From an uncultured Actinomyces sp. (GTDB taxonomy: Bacteria > Actinomycetota > Actinomycetes > Actinomycetales > Actinomycetaceae): DNA of 6,367 bases. Of the stretch, positions 1 to 5,641 are shown piece by piece; position 1 is the first letter of the stretch; every line of letters starts with the position of its first letter. The notes under the pieces were generated by a model. The model was not told the DNA's origin, did no database searches, and saw only the letters and a list, made by a program, of their open reading frames with translations. Made by a program: the position numbers and the translations under genes. Location of the stretch: contig CAMFDH010000078.1 in the NCBI GenBank assembly GCA_945949035.1, positions 1 through 6,367 on the forward strand. The letters are read 5' to 3'.

Positions 1-1
1 G

Positions 2-424
2 ATATACGACCTTGTCTTTGAACAGACCCCGGGGGTGCAGGCTATCGCGCTGCTGAACATGGCAGATGGCGTCATAGAGATGGCGCAGGAGGCCCGCGAA
101 CTTATTGCAGAGTCCACCGACACCGGCGAGCGCGCACAGGCTGCCGCAAGCGTAACCGCAAGCGCTGTCGCGTCGTTGGGTACGGGTGTGGATGATGTGA
201 CTGCGCAGGAGTTGTCGGATATGTACGCCTATGCGTTGCAGTTGCAGGAGTTGGGTGTGGATCCGGATGGTAATGTGCCTGATCTTATTGATCGGTGTGC
301 GCAGGTTGCCTTGCAGGTCCGCGACGAGTTCTATCCGGTGGCCCAGGAGTTTTTGGGTTCGGAGGGTGCGGTGGTGGATGCCGGTGAGCAGGAGTTAGAG
401 GTTTTTCAGCCCCCTTCGGCTTAG
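2..424 (+). CDS. 3' part of an unrecognised acidic, helix-rich protein (5' partial)
   Basis: The reading frame is open from the first full codon in this frame (position 2) to the TAG at 422-424, so the true start probably lies to the left. A GTG at 35 is the first possible start inside the window, but it is preceded only by CCCCGGGG, not a convincing ribosome binding site. About 140 residues are visible. They are rich in Ala, Glu, Asp, Gln and Val, and probably mostly alpha-helical (for example IALLNMADGVIEMAQEAREL and the Ala/Ser/Thr-rich run after it). There is no signal peptide, membrane segment, Cys cluster or catalytic motif that I recognise. The tail is acidic and ends EVFQPPSA. It lies 41 bases upstream of dnaE on the same strand, so it is probably co-transcribed, which hints at but does not prove a role in DNA metabolism. 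Base composition changes sharply near position 175. I do not recognise the family; a coding call is likely but function is unknown. Confidence 0.72.
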   Translation: MYDLVFEQTPGVQAIALLNMADGVIEMAQEARELIAESTDTGERAQAAASVTASAVASLGTGVDDVTAQELSDMYAYALQLQELGVDPDGNVPDLIDRCAQVALQVRDEFYPVAQEFLGSEGAVVDAGEQELEVFQPPSA

Positions 425-448
425 GGTTTTGTGCGTGGCGTCTGTCTG

Positions 449-465
449 TGTCCCACAAGTAGGGC
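449..465 (+). promoter_or_regulatory. Start-abutting repeated element upstream of dnaE (copy 1)
   Basis: Sequence TGTCCCACAAGTAGGGC runs directly into the ATG at 466. The same 17 bases with two differences precede the ATG at 5457. It contains CCC...GGG arms around ACAAGTA, so the dyad is imperfect in this copy. No AGGAGG-like Shine-Dalgarno lies at normal spacing; AGGG here ends one base before the ATG, too close for standard pairing. It may be a translation initiation element, an RNA-protein site or a DNA operator. Its recurrence at two starts is direct observation; its role is inference. Confidence 0.6.
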
Positions 466-3400
466 ATGACGTTTTTTCATGCCGCGGACAGGGGTGGCGA
501 CAGCATTGTTTTGGATGATGGTGTCGTTCTTTGTGACCCTGTTGATTGGGTGAGTGGTGATGATGTGCGCGACGATTTTGTGGGTGCCTCGACTGCGGGG
601 GTTCCTGCGCGGTTTGTGATGCCTTGTGGTTTGGTTTTGGAGGATTTCACGGATCGTATTGACCGGTTGGATGGCGGTGAGGTCTCTTCCGGTCCAGCTG
701 GTGGGGGCGGTAGTTTGCAGCGTATTGGCGTGACCTCTGGGCTGGTTAGGGCGTCGCTGCCGTGGGATGCGGTTGTGGGGGATGACAATACGGTGTTTTC
801 CGCTACCGGAGCAGATTTCCCGCGCGTAGGTGAGCTAAACGAGCAAGCTGTGTCTGTGCCAGACGACCAAGTTGCCGGTGAGCTGGACGACCGGATCATA
901 CTTGCGCTGAACACTCAGGATGTAGATGTGTCATCTAGCGGTGTGTCAAACGGGCAGGCTGTAGATGTGGGTGGTCGTTTACGTCGTATTGGTGGGACCT
1001 CCGGGCTGGTGGGTGAGCCGCTGCCGTGGGATGCGGTTGTGGGGGATGACAATACGGTGTTTTCCGCTACCGGAGCAGATTTCCCGCGCGTAGGTGAGCT
1101 AAACGAGCAAGCTGCCGGTGAGCTAAACGAGCAAGCAGCGCCTACGCCAGACAAGCCGGACACGGATGCGTCACCGAGCGACGTGTCGTCTTCTTCTGTA
1201 GGTGACGTTGAGTCTCTCCCGGCTTTTCGTCAGTCTGCTGCTGTGTTGCGTGAGAACCCGGATGCTTTTGTGCACTTGCATAACCATTCGGAGCATTCTC
1301 CTTTGGATGGTTTGATTCGTACCGCGGAGCTGCCGAAGTTGGCGTTGGCTGATGGGGCTTCGCATGTGGGGATCACGGATCATGGTTCTATTGATGGATG
1401 GTTCAAGTTCCATCAAGCGTGCAACAAGGAAGGTGTTGTCCCTATTTATGGGGAGGAGATGTATCTGGCTTTACTGGATCGTCACACTCGTGACGTGATG
1501 TTTACCAGTGAGGACGATGAGGCTTCTGAGGCTGAAGAGAGTGATTCTGAGGGGAAGCGTAAGACTTACTATCATTTGACGGTTTTGGCGGGAACTGAGC
1601 AGGGCTACCGGAATTTGTTGCGGATGCATAATGAGGCGGAGAACTCTTATTGGAGGGTGCCGCGCATTGACTATCCGCTCCTGAAAGAATACGGGGAGGG
1701 CCTGATCGTTCTTACGGGATGTGTTGGTGGGCCTGTCGCTGGCACTTTAGCGCGGTCTGCATTAGAGGGGGCTTTGCAGGCGGCTTTAGAGGGGGATCGT
1801 GAGCGGGCTCTTGACTTGGGGTTGCGAGACTTGCAGTTCGCCAGCATCGACAGCGTTGACACCCACATAGAGTTGCTTCAGCAAGCGTTCGACTCTGGAA
1901 GCACGGATAGGCTGGTTGAGGCTATTGAGGGGTTGCATGACCTGGTGGTCGCCAACAATTTTGCTCAAGCGCAGGACCACTTGGATCAGATTGTTGACGC
2001 GGTCGGCAAAGATAACGTGTATGTCGAAGTGATGGATCATGGGATAGGCAAGGAGGAGCGTTCTGTTGAGCGTTTAGTGAAGTTGGCTCGCGACAACGAT
2101 CTGCCGCTGGTGGCCTCTAACGACTGTCACTACGCGCATGAAAGTGATGCTCACGCCCATGATGGGTGGCTGTGTGTGCGCACTAAGAAGACGGTGGCTG
2201 ACACTGACCGTTTCAAGTTCAGTGGTTCTGGATACCACTACCGTAGTGGTGTGGAGATGCGTGGGCTACGCAGTGCGGATTGGTGGAAGGAGGCGTGTGA
2301 TAACACGGTCCATTTGGCTGCACGTATCACGGGTGATTACACTCCGAAACCTCAGAGCCGTCTACCTCATTTCCCTTTGCCTGAGGGGGTGACTGACTCC
2401 CCAACTTATCTGCGGGAGTTAGCTACCAGCGGGATTATCAGGCTTGTGGGTGAGGACCCGGATCGTCCCGGTAAGCCCTTACCGGAGTATGAGGCGCGCC
2501 TTGAAGAAGAACTCCCTGTGATCGTCAATGCGGGGACAACTGACTATTTCCTGATTTTGTGGGACCTGATCAGTTGGGCTGTGTCTGACCGAGGCATACC
2601 TAACGACGAGTTTCCCGAGGGTGAGCCCGGGGGTAAGGTGCCTATCCGTGTTGGGAAGGGTAGAGGGTCCGCGGCGGGCTGCGCGATCGCCTATGGGATG
2701 GGGATAACAGCTATTGACCCGCTGGATCATGGGCTACTGTTTGAGCGCTTTTTGAATCCTGAGCGTGCCGGCCTGCCCGATATTGACACCGATTTTGAGC
2801 GCCATCGTATCGATGAAGTGTTCTCCTATCTAATGCATAAGTACGGGTCTGTCCATGTTGCTCGTATCGGCACGTTTGGGGTGTCGAGGTCGAAGGCTGC
2901 GTTGAAGGATGCTGGACGTGTCTTGGGGCAACCTAGCTGGGGCATCCGATTGGCTGAACTCATGCCAGTTTTGGGGGCGACACCCGCTGGTCTCTCCCAG
3001 GTTTTTGATCCCCCTACGCCAGGGGATGTGTCGGCACAAACCGTCTACGACCTAGGGGCACCTGCCCGCAACTATTTGGATGGGCTGGGCAGTGAGGGTT
3101 TGGAGATCGTTCAGGTCGCTAAAGCCATGGAGAATGTGGTTCGCAACACCTCAATCCATGCGTGCGCAACCCTGGTGGCCGACGAGCCTTTAGAGAACAT
3201 CGTGCCTTTGCGTTATCAGCGAGCTGAAGGTGGGGCTCCGCGGCTAGATCTGCCTCGTATTGTCGGCTGGGAAGGGGGCTCTGTTGAACAGATGGGCCTT
3301 CTCAAACTAGACGTTTTGGCGATCAAGACCCTCGACATCATCACGTTAGCGAGTCAGTATGCTGCTGAACTTGAATCTAGAAGCATCGTGATACCTGAGT

Positions 3401-5418
3401 TGAAGGCTGCTGAGGCCCCGTACGGTAGGGCTGGAAAAGCATTCGAGATCACCGCCAAAGGGGATACGGCGGGAGTGTTCCAGTTAGGTTCGCGTGGAAT
3501 GCAGGAGTTGGCCCGTGAGGTTGCTCCGACCGCGTTGGATGACTTGACTGCACTGGTCGCCTTGTATAGGCCCGGCCCCATGGGAGCAGGGATGCCGCAG
3601 CGTTATGCGGATCGTAAGCATGGGCGCGAACCGGTCTCATATGACTATCTGACATCGAACCCTGCTGAGGTTGCGGTTATCAAGCCGATCCTTGACCCCA
3701 CCTACGGTGTTATTTGCTACCAAGAAACTCTGATGCAGCTTGGCGGCGCCGTGGGCGGGTTGTCTTCTGGTATGCGTAACACCTTGCAGAAGGCGTTTTC
3801 TAAGAAGAAGAAAGACCTGATGGATCAGGTGCGTGAAGCGTTTTACACAGGTGGTTTGGCCGGCACCAACCCTACTTCTACACCTTTTTCGGGAGCCACA
3901 TTGGATGCGCTGTGGCGAGCTTTTGAGGCAAGCGCCGAGTACTTGTTCAACAAGTGCTTGGTCGGGGAAACTGTTTTAGTGAACGAGCATTATCTGCCAG
4001 TCACTGTGGAGGATCTGTACTTGCAGAGCCTTGAGGACGCTTGGGATGGGGAGGAACACCTGGTGTTCGCCTACAACACCCGTACCCGCAAAACGGAGCC
4101 TCAAAAGGTTGAAGACGTGCACCACTTAGGTGAAGCACTGGTTTTTGACATTGTTTTGGAGAGCCGCAACCAGATACGTGCTACCGAAGACCACAGGTTT
4201 CTCACTAAGGACCGAGGGTGGAGGAGGCTTGGCGAACTCACCTTAGACGACTGCCTGCTAGTCGAGGTTACGCCCGGGGACGACGTAGCATCTTCGCGGG
4301 TGTTTTCCATAACCCCAGTGGGTGTCATGGACGTGTACGACGTGGAAATGGGGGCGGGAACGGATCACAACTTCCTAGCCAACAACATTGTCACCCACAA
4401 CTCTCACGCCGCCGCCTATGGGGTCACCGCCTACGAGACCGCATACTTGAAGGCGAACTGGCCAACAGCGTACGACTCGGCGGTGTTGGCGATGGAACGT
4501 AGTGATGATAAGCGTCGCGCAACTTTGCGTTCCTTGCAAGATGAGCAGATCCAAGTTTACGCCCCCGATATCAATCACTCTAAAGAGAAGACTGCACCCT
4601 ATAAGGATGGCGTCATCATTGGGCTGTCTGAGATCAAAGGTGTCGGCAAGGCGGGAGCCGCGATCGTTGCGGACCGTGAAGAGCGCGGAGAGTACCGTTC
4701 ACTTGCTGAGATGCGTGTTCGTCTGAGCGAAGACAAGACTCGTAAGAACCCGCTCACGGCGCTAGTTTTGACGGCGTTGGTTGAGGCGGGGGCAGCAGAC
4801 AGTTTCGGGTCCAGAGTCCCTCAAATGGTGCAGGCCAAGGCTCCATCTGGTACGCCTGCCGATGTGGAGTGGGGGATCCTTGAGAAGAGCCTGCGTCAAC
4901 GTCGGCGGCTCGGTTTCACAACTGGGGTGCACCCTTTGCATGCCTTGCGTCAACAGATACTCGATGAACTAACCGTCCCAGACCAGCAGGTGTTGCGTTC
5001 GATGGGTTCCGCTATAGACGCCCCTGACCGGGCGCGGGTGACCATTGTTGCGCTTCTAACCGCGTTCGAGAAGCGGACGGGCCGTAAGTCCAGATTCGCA
5101 ACTTACGGTTTTGAGTCTTCATCCCGCCAAGAAATCACCGGCATACAGTGGCAGTCCGACCTGGAGAGGATGGAGGCGGACGGGGAAGAGCCACAGGTGG
5201 GTGACATTGTTTTAGTTAGGGGTAAGACTCGCCACCGTGTGTTTGAGCGGGAAGTTACTCACGAGGATGGCTCTATCACGATAGAGACCACCCACACCAC
5301 AGAGCTGAATGTGGTGAGCGTAGCGCCCATACATGTTCGAGACGAGATGGAGCGCTCAACTGTTGCGTTGCGGGCAACCAAGGACTACAGCGACGAGATG
5401 ATCACTTTTGACGCCTAG
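466..5418 (+). CDS. dnaE: DNA polymerase III alpha subunit (DnaE family) with N-terminal extension and mini-intein
   Basis: This is a C-family replicative polymerase, 5'-3' DNA synthesis in the cytoplasm. The precursor has 1650 residues; actinobacterial DnaE1 has about 1180. Order: residues 1-265, an acidic extension with a duplicated segment; about 268-560, PHP domain with H272, H274, D281, H306, E331, H370, C419, D553 and H555 matching the metal ligands of M. tuberculosis DnaE1, so proofreading exonuclease activity is predicted; polymerase core with GKGRGSAAG (730-738) and PDIDTDFE (catalytic D774, D776), the third Asp being D949 in LKLDVLA; finger region with RPGPMG and YGVICYQE; the intein at 1164-1312; then SHAAAYG; a helix-hairpin-helix near 1386-1395 (GLSEIKGVGK); and an OB-fold around 1522-1600. 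The ATG at 466 is chosen because the shared start element abuts it; there is no equally good internal start, although GTG 1270 would give an ordinary-length protein. Stop is TAG 5416-5418. No frameshift is seen. Confidence 0.96.
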   Translation: MTFFHAADRGGDSIVLDDGVVLCDPVDWVSGDDVRDDFVGASTAGVPARFVMPCGLVLEDFTDRIDRLDGGEVSSGPAGGGGSLQRIGVTSGLVRASLPWDAVVGDDNTVFSATGADFPRVGELNEQAVSVPDDQVAGELDDRIILALNTQDVDVSSSGVSNGQAVDVGGRLRRIGGTSGLVGEPLPWDAVVGDDNTVFSATGADFPRVGELNEQAAGELNEQAAPTPDKPDTDASPSDVSSSSVGDVESLPAFRQSAAVLRENPDAFVHLHNHSEHSPLDGLIRTAELPKLALADGASHVGITDHGSIDGWFKFHQACNKEGVVPIYGEEMYLALLDRHTRDVMFTSEDDEASEAEESDSEGKRKTYYHLTVLAGTEQGYRNLLRMHNEAENSYWRVPRIDYPLLKEYGEGLIVLTGCVGGPVAGTLARSALEGALQAALEGDRERALDLGLRDLQFASIDSVDTHIELLQQAFDSGSTDRLVEAIEGLHDLVVANNFAQAQDHLDQIVDAVGKDNVYVEVMDHGIGKEERSVERLVKLARDNDLPLVASNDCHYAHESDAHAHDGWLCVRTKKTVADTDRFKFSGSGYHYRSGVEMRGLRSADWWKEACDNTVHLAARITGDYTPKPQSRLPHFPLPEGVTDSPTYLRELATSGIIRLVGEDPDRPGKPLPEYEARLEEELPVIVNAGTTDYFLILWDLISWAVSDRGIPNDEFPEGEPGGKVPIRVGKGRGSAAGCAIAYGMGITAIDPLDHGLLFERFLNPERAGLPDIDTDFERHRIDEVFSYLMHKYGSVHVARIGTFGVSRSKAALKDAGRVLGQPSWGIRLAELMPVLGATPAGLSQVFDPPTPGDVSAQTVYDLGAPARNYLDGLGSEGLEIVQVAKAMENVVRNTSIHACATLVADEPLENIVPLRYQRAEGGAPRLDLPRIVGWEGGSVEQMGLLKLDVLAIKTLDIITLASQYAAELESRSIVIPELKAAEAPYGRAGKAFEITAKGDTAGVFQLGSRGMQELAREVAPTALDDLTALVALYRPGPMGAGMPQRYADRKHGREPVSYDYLTSNPAEVAVIKPILDPTYGVICYQETLMQLGGAVGGLSSGMRNTLQKAFSKKKKDLMDQVREAFYTGGLAGTNPTSTPFSGATLDALWRAFEASAEYLFNKCLVGETVLVNEHYLPVTVEDLYLQSLEDAWDGEEHLVFAYNTRTRKTEPQKVEDVHHLGEALVFDIVLESRNQIRATEDHRFLTKDRGWRRLGELTLDDCLLVEVTPGDDVASSRVFSITPVGVMDVYDVEMGAGTDHNFLANNIVTHNSHAAAYGVTAYETAYLKANWPTAYDSAVLAMERSDDKRRATLRSLQDEQIQVYAPDINHSKEKTAPYKDGVIIGLSEIKGVGKAGAAIVADREERGEYRSLAEMRVRLSEDKTRKNPLTALVLTALVEAGAADSFGSRVPQMVQAKAPSGTPADVEWGILEKSLRQRRRLGFTTGVHPLHALRQQILDELTVPDQQVLRSMGSAIDAPDRARVTIVALLTAFEKRTGRKSRFATYGFESSSRQEITGIQWQSDLERMEADGEEPQVGDIVLVRGKTRHRVFEREVTHEDGSITIETTHTTELNVVSVAPIHVRDEMERSTVALRATKDYSDEMITFDA
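721..850 (+). repeat. Direct repeat, copy 1, inside the dnaE N-terminal extension
   Basis: This segment recurs at 985-1114, an offset of 264 bases (88 codons, in frame). The last 96 bases (755-850) are identical base for base to 1019-1114; the first 34 are similar with several differences. It encodes residues from R86 on, including LPWDAVVGDD, NTVFSATGADF and PRVGELNEQA. Perfect nucleotide identity, including synonymous sites, points to a recent duplication or to gene conversion between the copies. Confidence 0.95.
985..1114 (+). repeat. Direct repeat, copy 2, inside the dnaE N-terminal extension
   Basis: Second copy of the 721-850 segment, encoding residues from R174 on. The 96 bases 1019-1114 match 755-850 exactly. 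The two copies are separated by a Ser/Asp/Val-rich spacer (851-984) that is not itself repeated. The 3' end of this copy runs into a short tandem repeat (1093-1140). Confidence 0.95.
1093..1140 (+). repeat. Two-unit 24-base tandem repeat (GELNEQAA x2)
   Basis: The codons for GELNEQAA (residues 210-217, bases 1093-1116) are immediately repeated at 218-225 (bases 1117-1140), with a single synonymous change near the end of the second unit (GCTGCC versus GCAGCG region). A related GELDD stretch occurs at about 876-890 after copy 1. This looks like slipped-strand expansion in an unstructured linker just before the PHP domain. Confidence 0.9.
3955..4401 (+). other. Mini-intein in DnaE (149 residues, no homing endonuclease)
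   Basis: Residues 1164-1312 of the polymerase form a protein-splicing element. Block A is CLVGETVLV with nucleophile Cys1 (C1164). Block B is IRATEDHRFLTKDRGW with the TxxH motif (T1240, H1243). Block F is MDVYDVEMGAGTDHNFLANN, and block G is IVTHN followed by Ser+1 (S1313); the penultimate His and terminal Asn are present. All residues needed for canonical class 1 splicing are visible, so excision is predicted. At 149 residues there is no room for a LAGLIDADG or HNH endonuclease domain. Removing it restores the contiguous DnaE motif EYLFNK-SHAAAYG. The site lies four residues downstream of the split intein of cyanobacterial DnaE, which sits between AEY and CFN. Confidence 0.96.
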
Positions 5419-5439
5419 CGGGCGTTTGGGTGTGCTACC

Positions 5440-5456
5440 TGTCCCACAAGTGGGGT
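5440..5456 (+). promoter_or_regulatory. Start-abutting repeated element (copy 2) upstream of the small basic gene
   Basis: Sequence TGTCCCACAAGTGGGGT ends directly at the ATG of 5457. It differs from copy 1 (449-465) at only two of 17 bases. Here the dyad is perfect: CCCAC-AA-GTGGG as duplex DNA, or as RNA a CCCA/TGGG stem with a CAAG loop that would lie immediately before the start codon. There is no separate Shine-Dalgarno at normal spacing. It lies in a 38-base gap between the dnaE stop and the next start, leaving little room for a full promoter. Confidence 0.62.
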
Positions 5457-5639
5457 ATGTCGAAGAAGAAACCGAAACTGGACACCAGATACTGGGCGCC
5501 CTCCCAAGATCGGGACCTGATGCGCGCAAACCAGGACCTGCGCCGTTCCAACGCCGCCCAACCCCATGTTCCGCGTCCGAAGAAAGGCACGCGACTGACC
5601 CGCAAGCGTCAGGCGATTACTGACTGGGGTGAGTGGTAG
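5457..5639 (+). CDS. Small very basic protein, 60 residues, unknown function
   Basis: The protein begins MSKKKPKLDTRYWAPS and ends ITDWGEW. It has 16 Lys/Arg against 6 Asp/Glu, no Cys, no hydrophobic segment long enough for a membrane helix, and many Pro and Gln; it is probably largely extended or short-helical. The charge would suit nucleic-acid or acidic-protein binding, but no known motif is visible. A longer version starting at ATG 5430 would add nine residues. The ATG at 5457 is preferred because the 17-base element abuts it exactly as at dnaE. It follows dnaE by 38 bases and its TAG is two bases before the methyltransferase GTG, so coupling with the methyltransferase is likely. Composition is C-rich on this strand, unlike both neighbours, which argues for a separate origin. 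I do not recognise the family. Confidence 0.7.
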   Translation: MSKKKPKLDTRYWAPSQDRDLMRANQDLRRSNAAQPHVPRPKKGTRLTRKRQAITDWGEW

Positions 5640-5641
5640 GG

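Noticed and set aside
285..467. Minus-strand frame across the first intergenic gap
   Set aside because: Pro/His/Arg-rich antisense shadow of the acidic first gene, with no ribosome site.
477..1163. Two minus-strand open frames (477-914 and 915-1163) that share a peptide
   Set aside because: They are antisense to the duplicated part of dnaE; the shared peptide is just the reverse complement of the 96-base repeat. They have no ribosome site and no recognisable domain.
2443..2452. CTTGTGGGTG, a partial reverse-complement match to the start element inside dnaE
   Set aside because: Only about eight bases match, within a coding region, and it is not next to a start; expected by chance.
3955..4401. 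Homing endonuclease inside the intein
   Set aside because: The stretch between blocks B and F is only about 40 residues and has no LAGLIDADG or HNH signature; it is a mini-intein.
4218..4502. Plus-strand open frame overlapping the intein in another frame
   Set aside because: The intein and DnaE frame is firmly supported by motifs on both sides; this frame has low-complexity, Arg/Gly/Ser-rich content and no start signal.
5419..5456. Rho-independent terminator or promoter in the gap after dnaE
   Set aside because: The only dyad is the 4-5 base-pair one in the start element with no following T-run, and the TGCTACCTG sequence is a poor -10 box with no plausible -35.
5408..5623. Open frames overlapping the small basic gene (5408-5623 plus, 5415-5693 minus)
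   Set aside because: They ignore the start element at 5440-5456 and end out of register with the methyltransferase start; the frame from 5457 fits the two-base gene spacing.
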